A stretch of DNA of 64,000 bases from Lingula anatina. Taxonomy: Eukaryota; Brachiopoda; Lingulata; Lingulida; Lingulidae. Below, piece by piece: positions 22,101 through 37,100 of this stretch; position 1 is the stretch's first letter; each line of letters opens with the position of its first letter. Below the pieces are notes generated by a model. That model made no database searches and was not told where the DNA came from. It saw only the letters and a program-made list of their open reading frames with translations. The stretch is from assembly GCF_001039355.2 (NCBI RefSeq), contig NW_019775584.1:186001-250000 (forward strand), written 5' to 3'. A program made the position numbers and the translations under genes.

Positions 22101-25100
22101 CGTAACCCTGCAGTAAATGACTGCATAACTGATAATATCTGTGAGAAGTAGAGCAACACAAAATTTAGCTACTTGTTATTGAATTATTAAGCATCATTAA
22201 AAAGAGAATAAATTGCTGTATTTTATTGGAAATGTTCAGTGATTATGATGTTGTGCTTTCAGCGTGCTGGGATAACAGGCCAAACAGGCAGACAACTTAA
22301 ACATAAATGTCTTTTTTTATGACAGGTTGCTATAAATCATAAAGTTATAAAAGGGAAACATGGAAGTGTGATTAATATTTCTGACAGTACATTACATGTA
22401 CAGTACCAGAAATGTGAAAGCTCTAGGATAAGGATTGATTTTTGACTATTGTATAGATCTATATTTGAACAGAGAAAATTATTTCACTGTATGCCAGTTT
22501 ATTTGAAAGGAGACTGGAATCCTTATAAAGCATAGAGTTGCCTGTATGTTACATTTTATTTTAATGTAATTAAATGCAGTAAGAAAGAGACATTTTCAGA
22601 GATTAAAATGAGAAAAATGTGGGTGGACATTAAAGGGAAATTTGACCTATTGGACAGTGTACATTACCAGAAATTGATTTTCAATCACATTAATCAGTAT
22701 ACGTGTATTTTCTCCACTGTCTGTTGCACACTATGTATTCTTTCATTGCAGTTCAATCTTATGTGCAGTATTTACCAAGTTATGTCCTTGTTTATTCCAT
22801 TGAAAAATCATGAGTTTGGAGAGTAACAGATATAATTGTCTTGCAATAAGCTCTGTCTTGTTGAGTTGAGAATTTCACAAGGAAAAAACAGAAAGCAAAC
22901 CTGGCAAGACAAAATAAAACAATAGTAATAAATTATGATTTACTGATTAAATAAAATGACAGACAGATATGAGAAAATTTGTCTTTGAGTTTGAAGAAGG
23001 GAGTAGGAATAATTAATTTTAAAAACTCTTGTATCAGGAAAGCATCATAAAACAATGAAAAATGCCTTTGTTGATAAATGATGTTGGCAAATTTTTGAGT
23101 CAGGACATTTTGAGGTTGAATATAAAAATTTAAGTACATTTTTTTTGTTGTTTGAAAGGGTAGGAGGTTTGACATTATTCAATATTTGATTTGTACGTAA
23201 TGATAATTGTCTTAGACCTCATATATAAAAGATCACAAGATGAATTCCCAAGAAATTTATTACATTGAAATTGAAAGGGATGCAATGGTCAGTGATACCT
23301 ACAAGTTGGAAAGTATTTTTTGTGTCAGAACCCAAGCATGAGGAGGATCCCAAGTAAGCTTCCTAGTTAAAGTTCATAGTGTTCAGTTTAGAATCATGCA
23401 AGTCAGTAGAAGAGCTTTTCTTTAAAAAATGCTTAAAACATATAGATTAAGGTTGGGAGTAGAGCTTAATATCCTCCACAGACAAGGTCAGCTGGGAGTA
23501 AAAAATTAACACCTGGTCTTAAATTTATGGATCTTTTCAACCCTTGACTGATCTCACGTCCCTGGGGAGCATTTAAGCCAAATTGTTGCACATGTGGTGC
23601 TTGGAATTATCAGCCACAGTTCAAGTGGTTCCATCACTAGGTCTTAACACCTTGCCTCATCTTCTATATGCTGAGTGCTTTGTGAGGAGACAGCAGGCTT
23701 TTTTTAATGGTCTTTGGTGTTACCTGGACACCAGAGACAATTCCCTCCCAGAACAGCCATGCTTCCAAGCAGCCACAAGAGATATCAAGGAAGGAGCGAA
23801 AATGCATCCTATAGAGTTCGTATCGGTGGGAGACAGAGATAATTATGTTGTATTTGTGGTTGAAGTATTATTGTGTCAGGATTTGTTTTGAGGAAATAAG
23901 ACATAAGAGTCTGGACAAGTTACAGCTTGTGGTTGGGGAGACCTCTTACACTGGAAAGAGTTTGTGTTAGAACTTGTCAAACAAAATATGGTTTGATTTA
24001 GTCATAGCCATTTTATATTTAAGAGGAAATTAATAGTTACATTGGAATGATGTCTGCATGATATTTCCCGTTAGTCATAGACAGGTATTTTCTCTCTTTC
24101 TTTTTGACCAAACAGTTTCATATCTTGCAAAGGTTTGGCAAAATGTATATATATTTTTTTCCTTCCTTCTTTCTTTTTTCTTTATTCATTTTGTTATTAT
24201 CATTTAGGCTATTTTTTTGTTATCTTCTCTGGCTTTTGACAAATCTATATTTTTCAGTCTGACACTTAGAGCCTGTGAAATAAGATATCACTTTTTTTTC
24301 ATCTCTTAACTTCAACCGTTTTTATCAGCTATCTACTGCATGTTTTGCAATATACATCAGGTTTGATTGAAACAGTTGGATAATGCTTTATTCATGTGGT
24401 AGATCGAAAACTGTAAAAGAGAAGTCTTTTGGTCTTAAGAAACTTACAGAGTTTTATTGATTTCTGGCAATCACTGCAACATCAGCACAATGCCACAGCA
24501 CACATTCACACTGATAGGGCAACTGTTTCTCAATTTTTTTCTCCCAACAAGTGTCAAATTGATAGTTCTTAGAAGTTTTAAAGGAAATGTGCCTTAGTTT
24601 GGAGACTGTATGTGCTAAGACACAAAGTTAGTTTTTTATTGTGCTTGTATGCTGAATTTAGCCTAATTTTATATATTCACGGCTCCTGTCGCTTGTATAT
24701 TTTTTTCTGTTTAAGCAAAAGAGTTTTACAAATCAGTAATACATTTCAAATAAACAAAGAAAAGGGATAAATAGATAAAGAAATGTTTCTGTTTTTCTGC
24801 GGTCAAAGCTTAGCATCTTTATAAGATTTTGGCATACATTTCATTTGCTCGCGTGATGCGGCATATATTTCCTTGAGGTATTTCATTAGGTCAAAAGGTG
24901 GTAGCCAACTCATGATAGCGGAGTCTGATGTTATAACGCAGATGAACACACCCTCAAGGAATAGCGGTAGCAGGAGAGAGACCTTAATGATCTGATGGTG
25001 ACATTTTCCCTTTTGGCACACATATATGACATATGGGTCACTCACGACCCTCAGTCTTCGTGTTAATCCTTATCTCTATTTTGTGTCAACAGATAGAACA

Positions 25101-28100
25101 CATGTAGGCATCTTTGCACTCAAATCAGGCAAAGTCTGTTTTTCAATGGGTATGGATTTTAACTTATGTCAGATGGTCAAATTACAGTCTTTGTTTTATT
25201 TTTATATTGAAAAATATTCAGTAAGAAAAGACTTAAATTTTGAGAATTAACAGGCATCAGTTTGATTGGGAGATGATTATATGTAAACATATTATTGTTT
25301 CAAATTGTTTCAAACCAACTGCCATTTTTTAAGAAAGTCATTTAAATTGTTATTATTATTATTTCCAATTTTTGACCTATTAGGTCAAATATTATTACAC
25401 CTCAGCATTTGCTGTATAAACAGAATTAAATGTGATATTAAATAATCCTATAACATGGAAAAGTTTTTTAAAAGTATATTATAGGAAATGTTGATAGTAT
25501 TCCTTTTTTGAACAAAACTATTTTGTATGCTGTTTTACATGCTTGAACTAAAGTAAACAATGTAAGCATATTTTATTCTGGGGCCACCCTTTCATATTTT
25601 TTAGTTTGCCAAATAACTAATATTAAACTAATCATACAAAATAAATAGATCAAAAAGAAAAAATATTGTCAAATTTCTCATTTGCTAATGTATATTATAT
25701 TTTTTATCCATTGCATAAAAGCAACATTTTTCAAGTCATAGCCCTTGTAATATCTGTTTGCCTTGTTCTGGCTGCATTGTATAGTCATTTATCACAGCTA
25801 AATGTGTCCTCATTTGATGTTAACTAATATACTTCTCACCTGGCTTCTTAATATTATCCTTGTAGGTGAATCTTTTAATAATGATTATCTTTGTATGGCT
25901 AATACCCTTGTATTACAGAGGCCAAAGGGTTATCAGGCAGTGATACCAAAATAATCCTCATAGCCAATATAAAGGGCTCTATATTGTTTACAGAATTACC
26001 AGTTGTGGCAAGAGGCAACAAAAACATCTTGTTTATTTTCCTCAGTGCATCCTTTGCTAAAAAAGAAAAAAAAGTAAGAAAAAAAAAAGACCACTGTGAA
26101 ATTGAACAAAATTCTGGATTTTAATGCAATTTTACTTTTAATTTTAGCCCACATCAGGTCTAGATCTAGATAGATGAACATAATAGCATCACTCAATGAC
26201 ATGTAGTTTATAGAGTTCCCGCCAGAATCCGCCACAATCTCAATGCCTTGCTTTGATTTGATTGTATACAGTTCGGTGTGTTTGATTTTGATGGAAGTGT
26301 TGCTGACATGCCATATAGCTGGAAGGATTTCTCCATGTAGATGTGTTATCTCCTGTGAGATTGTGTGCGTATTTTCCTGCAAAGATTTCTACGTATCACC
26401 ATCTGGTGCGCCGAGTTCTGCCTGCCGATACGTAATAGGTTGAAATCACAATATGGGGACTGATGCACGGGACCCAGTTCAGGTGAGGGTTTAAAGATAT
26501 ATTAATTATCCAAGTAGCATGGAAAAGGAAAGGGGAGGGGTACAAAGTGTGGTGAGTATTATACCTAGAACAAGTCTTATCTAATTTACAAAAATGGATT
26601 TACTGCAGTGAAGATAAGAACTGAAATATACTGTAGTGGTATCTGAATAAACGGGGGGGTGAACAGGGAGGGAGAAGGGTTACATGTAGTCTGAGCAAGA
26701 CCCAAAGTCGGCTATTTTCCAGGCTAAAATCGGAGGATGGATGCTACAAAAAGGATACAAAATATAATAGTTATATACAGTATGTAAAGTAAGAAATGCA
26801 GAGGAAGAGGGGCGGGGGTCCATGTAATGTGTGATCTTAAATCATTTGTTTTAGTTGACTAAATTGTATGTTAGGGCACAATCAGATTCACACATAGTAG
26901 CTGGGTCGTTCCAACTCTGTGGAGGTTTCTGGCTAAAGTGCAATTAGTGGAATCAGCTAAACAGCAATTGTTAGTTCACTACCCTGCACGAGGAGGCATG
27001 TCAGACAATTAAGGTGTTTCCATTGATTGCACTCTAGCGAGAATCCCCTGCAGAGTTAGACTGACCCAGCTAGAACAATGTGTGAATCTGAATGCAGTCT
27101 TAAAGACCTTTCTGGGATGTAACTTACATTGAGTACCCTGATAGCCCTTGTAAAAGCAGGGATAGTTATAGTTGAAGCTAAATTTAAATATCCAAAGTTA
27201 CATACTAGTAGACTACAAAAATTGAGGACTATTAAGTGTTTTTTTTTTCTCAAAATAAAATAGCCATCCGTATATTGAGTTAAGCTTTAGACTGAGACCC
27301 TTTTCACATTAAATGGTATACTTTGGTCTTGAGAGATACAAAAACTACTTTTGTCATATTCTGTTAAGTTATCGATGGCAATACTCTTTGCCAAATTGTG
27401 TACACTGTGGCATGATATTAATTTTCTTAAACATACTGACAGTGACTGTGAAGAAGATATTGAGATGCATCTAGCTGTGGGAAGATGCAATCAAAGGTAG
27501 CTTTAGGAATTTCAGTAGACATTATGCGGAATTGGAAAATTAGTTTTTTTCTTAAAGCCAGAGTGCTGTGTTAGAAATATCCCATTTATTACCCACTTAG
27601 ATCAGGCTAAAAAAGTTAACTGGGTCTAATTCCCTAAAGGCCCAACATGCCATGTCCTTTGTGAAAAACCATTACTCTTCTTTGTTGACACGCAATAATT
27701 CTCTGAACTTAGATTCTGTCCTTCTGTCTCAATATTATTTATCGGTATACTTTGCAAGGAAACTGAAAATTGTTTTGTCTTGCCCTGATTATGATTTTTT
27801 GGAAAGACTTTTTGCTATAAGATTACAATTTAACCCTTGATTGATAATCTGATAATCAGATACCATATGAAAAGCAGATAAAAGTTCAATATGTTCATTA
27901 AGAATTGGAAGCCACAGTCAGATGCTAACATTAAAATGGATCTACCATCCAGTAAGCTGCCTGTATTGTGTGTGGGAAATTGCCAACATCAGAACAACAA
28001 TCTTTAGGTCTTTTTGTGTTTTGGGAGGAGTGTGTATTGGACCCTAATCCTTTTTTTGAAATGAGGGTCTATAGAAAATCGGATAAATCGATTTTGCATT

Positions 28101-31100
28101 TTAAAAACACATTGTGTGTACCATAAGGTGGATCAGAGATTAGATTTCACACAGTTGCCTCAATGTTAAAGAAGTCAATATTTGCAGCAAGATAACCAAA
28201 TTGAGAATGTGTGAACTAGGGCCGGATTTTCCTCATTTAAATGGTGTATGTCTGGACCAAAGGGTTATAGGCCTAATCTCATTCCAACTGCTTTTGTCTT
28301 CTTCAAGATGCTGCTGTTCAATCCACATATTTCTTTTTAGGATAGATACTTAAGAATGTGCAAACATCCCAACCTGCCTTCATTTGAAGATTGCAGGAAA
28401 ATTTCTATTTAAGATTCCTGGGGTACTAATATTTACCCAAGATTTTCATTGATGTCATTGTAATGAAAAATTCTTCGGGAGTTAACACTGCATTTGTAAC
28501 CCTTTTAGAGGTATATGGAAATTTGTATTAATTGTTTGATGCATGATAAAAAATGGCTGCATTGAATCAAACAGTATACCACCACTCTGCTAGCATTGTC
28601 ACCTTCCTGCTTATTTAAAACTGAAACATTCACGGCCAGCTTCCTCATTTTAACACTAATGTGCAAGTTACATGTTTCTGGTTATCAAGCTTTCAGTTAA
28701 TCAGTTTTCCATGCTGAAAGGCTTGAATTATTCTTGATTGCCTGACAATAAGACATTGATTATTAATTTAAAATATGCTTTTAATCAAGATAATAAAATC
28801 TGGTGCCTGTGTGGTGAAATTAACATGCTTTTTATCTTGGACAGGGGAGAATATTCATTCATTTATAGTAATTTCCTTTATAATATGTTGTTTTCATGCT
28901 TGCTTCCACATTTAGGCATTCAGTTTTCTCTGCTTCCCTTTCCTGAACTCTTTACACAGTTTGAAATTTTATATGTCTGCATATATGTCCTCTAAATATG
29001 TGCACAGAACTTGTATAAATATCTTGGACAGGGGAAAATATTCATTCATTTATTAATATAGTAATTTCCTTTATAATATGTTGTTTTCATGCTTGCTTCC
29101 ACATTTAGGCATTCAGTTTTCTCTGCTTCCCTTTCCTGAACTCTTTACACAGTTTTGATATTTTATATGTCTGCTTATGTGTCCTCTTAATATGTGCACG
29201 GAACTTGTATAAATATGTACACAGGTAGTGATATTTGGGCACACACTTTAGTATGTGAATGGCGAGCAGATAAGGCTGACCCATATATCTGGTTCAGAAT
29301 GTGGTTTCGTTATCTTCACAAACATGCACCCACGTGCACATGCGGCAAGTGCATTTTAGCATATCTGTTTGTTTGTTTGTTTGTTTGTGTCTGGTAGAAG
29401 TGAATGGATGCACTGGTGTGTTTGTATGAAACAAACAAACAAACAAAAAAAAAAGAAACTTTTAAAATTTTGCAGCTGATGTTATATAGAATCCTTTAAC
29501 ATGATGGATAATGATCACTGTAATTTATTATTTCCGATGAATCGGCATCTGAGTTGGAGAAATTTAACTTTTTTTAAATATTAGTTTATAGTCAAATATA
29601 ATTGTTTACCAACAGCATTTTTGATTCCTCTAAATCAGATGCCCTTTAGTTGTATGCAAGTATAAATATTATGTTAGACTATACAGTATTTTGGCATGAT
29701 ATCATCTTTTATTTCTTTGTTTAGCAGTGCAAAGAAAGTTGTGACTACACTATTAATTGAAACTTATGTGCCTAATGTAACCCGTGTATTGTTAAATGAT
29801 ACGCATGGATTCATAGGCAAGCCAAGCTACTTTTTTAATCAAGAAAGTGCAGTGATGAAGATTGGAATTATCTATAATACGTTATCATTAGATTTGTGTT
29901 TATTTCCCCTGCCCTGGCAACACATTAAGATCATTTTGACAAGGATATATTTTATTTAGGATTGTAATTTATTTCTTAGTGAAAGATCCCATTAGTTGTA
30001 ATCTTAAACATGATATCCTACCAAGAAGAGATATAATTACATATGTATATTATTTTTTAAAAAAATTTGGGGAGGATGTGTGCGTATAATCCAGCCATTG
30101 GTAAATGAATGGGATTATTGTTATAGATATTATAAATCTGATTCTTTTTTTAGACTGCTTCACTCCAGTTGAGTCGAGTGCTAGATCTGGAACAGTTTCG
30201 TACTACCATTAAAGATGCTGTGGCATTGGTGTTGCCTAATGTGGTAAGTTAATTTGTTCATCTTGAAAGTCAATACAAGGAATTCTTATTAAAAAAAAAG
30301 AAAAAAATGCACCAAGTTCAGTCCTAGCCCTTCCAATGTCTTCACTGTTGAAAGAAGTTGATTTAAGAATGTAAAAACTGTGAAGTGCAAGTCACCAGCA
30401 TGATAATAAAATGAAATGAGATTATATTATTAAAAATAAAGTTTATTTTGAAATAAAATTGCACAGAAGCAGTGTGCCTGGTCATCACATTTTTGTTCAA
30501 GATCAGTCTTCCCTCCCATAGAGATGGAAGAAATCATCTGTCTTATAGAACGTGCTAGGCCTGCTTAATAGTGAATTTTAGAGAAGGGGAAAAAAAGCAA
30601 TATTTTTCAGAACCTGTAATTCTCAGTGTGCATAAACCTTGAAGCTGAGAATGAAAGCGTAATTCTTCTTTAACAAAATGTCCCTCAGTGTGAACATAAA
30701 GCACCTTCAGTAATCTGATAAAAAATGAGAACAGATTGTAATGGGAAAGAGCAAATTGCCAATTTAGGATGATAATTTTGAGCTTAGGTGCAATCAATAC
30801 TTGGGAAATTAGAGTCGAGTAAGTGCAAGCTTTGCTAGATGTTTGATAGGGATGAAGCTCGGAATAGAATGATATACAAATCAGGCTCACTGTGTGTATC
30901 TTCAGTTGCTAAAAAATCCCTGTGTCATGGGAATTTTGTAGAATCATTAGGAAATGTCAGACGGCAAGTAGCACTGTTAGGTCATTAATTTATGGATGAT
31001 TTATCATGTAGAATGGGTTACATCTTTAGTATACATCTAAATTTCATACCCACAGGGGCTTATTTAGATCTTTCCCTTAGATGTCCCTTAGATACATCTA

Positions 31101-34100
31101 AATAAGTAGAATCCCATGAGCATGAAATTTAATGAGTTTTGTAAATTGTAGTTTTTTTTCTTTTTTTTTTTTTTTTGCATCAGGCAAGTTTTTTCATGTC
31201 TGCGAGTCTGTATAAGAAGAGATGTAATAAGCATTATTAACATCATATTAATCACTAATGAATTTGTCTTCCTATATGTTTCTAGGTCCAGTAGATGAGA
31301 TTATGTATTGATTTTCGAAGAATTCTGTAGATTCATTTAGAAAAAAAAATTCTTTAAAATATTTACCTTGATAATATACATTTGTAATTTCTGCTTTTGG
31401 AGACGTATATATTGTAATTTTCTAACATTAATAAAGCATCCTTATTTTTTTAAATTTTTTTTAGAAATGTGTGACAGCATTTGTCCAGGACCCTTACCAC
31501 ACAGATGACAGCCACAAGTCTGTGCCACTGTGGCTGAATGGAGAGATCAGCCAAGCTTTGCCAAAAGAGGGAATATTATGGTATGTAGCAGTATTTTTAT
31601 ATTTTTATAACCACAAGACTGTGCCAAAGGAGAGTGTATTGTGGTATAGAAATGTTGTTATTTTTGTTATCAAACGTCTGTCGCCATGGCTGAATGGAGA
31701 AATAAGCCATGCTCTGGCAGGGGATGGAATATTATGGTAAAGAATTTTTTTATCATGATTGCCAACGTAATAGTACTCTGAATGTGGAGATATGCTGACT
31801 GGCTTGGCATTTAAAACTATGATAGCATTTAAAGAACAAAGATTATTTGGTGAAAAGTAAAGCCCAATAATGTGTTACACAATTCTGTCTTTGAAAGCAA
31901 TTAAGGTTTACCAAATGCGGTTGATAACCTTTTTTGTTACTCGTCCTCAAGTATACCTTTTGGTGCTTTGCTTAAAGAAATAAAACTATATCTATATTTG
32001 ATGTCTTATGAAGCTAATTTAGGATTGTTAAGTGGAAATGATTAGGATTGATAAGTGGAAATGAATTATTTGGGTTCAACAAGTATAATATTTGCCCTAG
32101 TCTAATAAGGATCAGTTGCATCCATCTTCTTGAGGTCCGTCTTCCTTTATCTTACTCATGGTTAAACAATTGTATTTACATTTGTGCACATGCATGAATG
32201 GTAATTGAAAATATGTTGTTCAGCTTGCAGCACTGATTCTAATAACGTCTCTGCTTTTTTTGTGTGTGTCTTATGCAGGCAGGCCTATGATTCCAAACAG
32301 AGGGTTATCAAGTCTCATCTTGACCAGTCTGACCCAGCCAGACAGCTACTGGACAGTGGGCAGTTCATTAACAGTGGGGGCATTGGTAAGAGGAGAGTGA
32401 TTATAACTGATGTGCATTAAAGATACTGTTGACAAATGTCGTTTTCTTGTTGGCTGCATTTTCAGGGTGAACTGGACTTTTGGCAAATGGGCATTTTGAT
32501 TTACTTGATTTACACAGGCCCAGATTTGGCCCATTCCTATTTCACAACCCATGCAGGTTATTTTGAACAGGGGCCTGTGTATCTGTAAAGTGTGAGATGA
32601 TCGCAGTGTGAGATACTTCCTCTTTATAGACATAATCTTGTGGTCAAACTAATTGCATCAGTTGTGAGATTTCTTAATTCAGGAACAACAACAGCAATGC
32701 TTACATTTTCTGAGCCTGTTTGGTAGGAGTGGTTCTCATATAACACATCCTGGGTTGGAATTTAATGCCAGTAGCATTTTTGAAAACTGCTTCTTTAATT
32801 TTACTGATTAAAGCACCTCCCTCCTTTTCCCTATAAAGAAGAGCCATTGACATGCAGACTTAACAATTAAGACCTGGAGCGCCAGATGCAATGTGACCCC
32901 CCCCCTCTTTTTTTTATTTTCATTACCCAGCAAAATTATTTGAAGAGTCCGTTTTACATTATCTTGCTCTGAGAGTATGGATAGAAGGTTGCAAATTATC
33001 TTTAGTCCTAAACTTAAGTTTTTTTTTTTTTAGATACGGATACATGTCGATGTTGATCAGACATTTTCTCAAGTCTTTGCTGACATCTAAAAATATGTTT
33101 ATGACAAAAAAAATCTATGGTCTGATATATTACCAAACTGATGAACTTATTCCAACAGTATGGATAGAAATTTGATATGCACTTGTCCTTTACATACAAT
33201 TTTCTCAATTTGAAAATTATTATTGCATGATGTTGTGTTGAAGGTTAAATGGTTTTAAAACTTTCCATTTCATTTGAAATACCTTTGCTCTATTTTAAAT
33301 AACCATTAAATGGATCTTTTTTCATTCTTGGGTTCTTTATAACTAAGTTATGAATATTACTAAAATATTAAATGTTTAATTTCTAAAAGAATATGATAAT
33401 CATAATGCACAATCCCATCATGATTAGCAGTCCAATCATTTTCGTTTCTGATTTTAGATAACTTCAAAGTTCATTACAAAATCCATTTTAAGCTCAGTGG
33501 AAAAGTTCTACAGGAAAAAAAATGAAAAGGGCACCTTTTCCTTTCAAGTTTTGCATGGTCATTCTTAAGTGAGAATTCCTCTTAACCTAATGTCACATTA
33601 ACTTGAAATTGTACAAGCAGTTTTTAGAAACATGAAGAGCTTCTCTCAGACATTCCATTGTGCTGGTTCACCAGCATATCAATTGAGATTGATGATAATT
33701 TGAAGAAAAAAATCAATTGCTAGCCACTCTGATAGCTATGCAGGTCAATCAGAGGACATATAAATGACCATGTCAATAGAAAATGCTGTAAAAATCCAAT
33801 GAACCCAAAGTTCAATTCACTTTTAACCTCGTCAGATACAATCTAATGAGATTTAGATACACCTCAGCTTCAATTTACCTAGTTTAAATTGCGCCATGAT
33901 CATTTTATCCAGTCTTAAGAGACTTTCCAAGTGCCATGGGGTTTATATTCAGTGTGGGCCCTCTTAATTTTAAAACCACCCCTCATTGCCCTGTTATTGC
34001 CTGTTTTACCCGATCTTAATGATCCATCAACTGTGTGTCACCATTTGTGCAAACCTGGATGGAATATAATGCAGGTTCATTATTCCAGTGTAATTGCTCC

Positions 34101-37100
34101 TTCATTGGCATTTTCTTCTTCGTCCATTTCAGTTGTCTGCTCCCCAGTGTTAGAAGATGAACAACCAGTGGTTGTGTTATTGGTGAGTAGAATGATGGAA
34201 AGTTAGCTAGTGGGAGCTATTCACCTCGTACCCAAAGCCAATGAGAATTAGTTCTGGAAAATTAACATAATGCAAAATTTATAAATTATAATTTTTTTTT
34301 TTTTTTTTTCTGCTAATTTAACAGTAAATGTAGACAATGAAGGAACAAATGCTTGGGTGATATAGGAAGATGTAGAGATTTGAAAACAAAGGACAGAATA
34401 ATGTAAAAATATTTTTAAAGAGCATTTTTTCATATTATTACAGAGAAATTAAGAAACATGTAAGAATGAAAGAATTTTTTGTCGGAATGCCTGCTTGTAT
34501 GTGACAAGATATTTTTTATGCACCTTGCTTATTGCTAAGGCAGAGGTCATATATACATGTATATCTAAGATCAGTCTTTAGAGGGGATGTGTTCAAGAAA
34601 AGAGATTAAATGAAGATTTATCCAGTAGCTTGCATGCACACACATGCATGTTGTACGCACACACAAGTCTTGCTGAACTTATAGATTTAGCATTTTATCA
34701 CTAATATAGCATTTAAGACTTTTTGGCAGTTATTATTTATATGATGCTTCTTTCAATTAATTTTGATGTGTACAACCTAAGATCAGTTAATGCTAAGATG
34801 AACTAGCATCTAAGTACTATATATAGCTAACACATGAGATATCTACTGTACTCAACATACAAGACTAATTATTATGTCACACACAGTGGACATTGTGAAG
34901 TTGTAATTAACTAACCCCATGGCTGGTGCTTGGTACAATGGAATGATTGTACTTGTATTTGGCTCGTAACGAAAAAAAAAAAAAAGACAGGCAAACATGT
35001 AAGTGAAATACAAGTGCAATTATCCTATCCCTCGAAGAGTCGGTCATGGGATAATTTGCTTTAAAACGACAATACTCTTGCAGTTAGTATGGAAATGCAT
35101 CTTTAATGTAGCTTAAACTGTGTGGATAGTGAATTATGAATATTTTTTTTCAGAATGCAAATCATATTAGTTAGATTCATGGGGGGTTAAATACTGCCTC
35201 ATCATCATCAATCACTTAGATTCTGGAATTTATATTAAGGCATGTTGTGGGAATAGTCCCTACTGATTTGAAAAAGAAATGACTATAAGGGAAATTTAAA
35301 TCATCTTTCATTTTAAATATCGAAAAAATCTTTAAAGGATGGTTTGACCCTTTGGTGATTAAGCCTTATTCATCAACTATGAACAGGCAAAACAATATTT
35401 TCAATAATTTTTCATGTGCAGCAACAAATTGAGAATTTTATTGGATGAAATTGAAAGTTTTTTTATGATACGGTTTTTGTTTGAATACTCTTATATGAGG
35501 TGTATTCAAACCCAGAGGCCAGTTTCATAAAAGGAACTTAGGATTGGAAGTTAGTCTCAAATTCTTATTTACTTTGATCCACAGTAATAAATTAGCAGTA
35601 GCCCAATTAAATTAAATATTACAAAAAATAAAAAAGCTACTTAATAGTTGTATTCTGTGCAACAAAACAACCACAAATGCTATAAAGAAATATAATTTTT
35701 GTGATAATAGAATTAAGTACTAGTACCTGAAAGTTCAGGGGCGGATTTAGGCCGTCTTCTGGGTCTTCCGGAAGACGGTCAGATTTTCAAGTTTACATTG
35801 ACAGGTATCTATTTTTTCTGTTGGAAGACGGTCAAAATTTGAGGATGGATCAACAAAGATAATTTGGAAGACTGACAGAAAATAGCTCTGGATCCGCCCC
35901 TGAAGTTTGATAATTTCTGGCCATTGAAAAGGCTGAATAATTACCATAGGCCTGTATATGACATGTATAAATGTATGTATAAATTAGTGTGCATGGGTCT
36001 ATACATGGGTCTGTGTGCACAGGTTTGTGTGCGTAGGTCTATGTGCATGAATCTTTGTTCATGGGCCTATGTATGGATCTGTGTGCATGGGCATATGTGT
36101 GTGGGTCTGTGTGCATGGGTCTGTACATGGGTCTGTGTGCAAGGGCCTATGTGCATGGGTCTGTGTGCAAGGGCCTATGTGTATGGGTCTGTGTGCAATG
36201 GGACTGTCATATGCAAAGTGATCTAGACAGATCCATGCATATAGATTTATGCACACAGATCAGACCAGCTATCCTTGTCTCAAAACTTCTCAGTGCAAAA
36301 TAATTGAATTACCCTTACTGGAGCCTTCTGCGTATATCTCTTGCTGAGCATTAACAACTTAGTCCCATGTTATTGAAAACTACGTCATTTGGATTTCTCC
36401 CAGTTACTAAATGAATTAAGGGGTTCAGTTAAGTTTAATCAGATAAGATAGATTAAAGAAATAAATTACAAAGGATGGGATGTTGCTTACTAAATTTGGA
36501 AGCAACTGAGGTGATTAGAAAAAGGAAAAGGCTGTTCATGACGCGCAGAATAATTGGCTAATTTGTAATGGAATGATCTTTTACTCAGGAGACTTACCAG
36601 TTTCTATTTCTATTAAAATCAAAGCTTTAAATTGAAATTCTGATTTCAGTTACAGCTGCTTTTCGGTTTATATTTTAAAAGTGCTTCAAGGTGATCAGTT
36701 TGGTTTGAAATGATGTCATAGTTATTGTACATACCTGTTATTTTTAGTCATAAGCAAGTTATATTAAGATTTAGCAAGTTAGATTTATACATGCCATGCT
36801 TCAATTCACTATGAGTAACCTGTTTCCCTTCGGGAACATATTTGTTCTTTGGCAACTGCTATTGCCATCATTTAATTTAAGAGTTTTAAAGCATGTAGAA
36901 AATAATTTCTAATGAACTCTTGAAAACAACTGTTTACAGCAGTTGTGTGGACAGAGATCTGAAAGAAGAACCAACAGGGATAGACCTCTGAATTGTAGGT
37001 AAACAAACTCATTAAGACCTGAAAGAGGTTAAGTTTATCTCTGTCTTTTTCTTTTAGTTGTGACAACCCTCTAAGGGAACTGTATGCAGCCAGGGACCAA

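Larger units (their letters stand above)
19302..30153. other. PDE2A intron 1 (10.9 kb), no recognised gene
   Basis: AT-rich with scattered homopolymers. Contents noted separately: an inverted repeat at 26883-27090, a tandem duplication at 28834-29212, and complementary TTTG and CAAA tracts at 29367-29450. Short open frames here have no family resemblance that I can support. Confidence 0.7.

Noticed and set aside
23583-23891. A 102-codon open frame in PDE2A intron 1
   Set aside because: No recognisable domain, no promoter or splice context, and no repeated copy to compare. Chance remains the best explanation.
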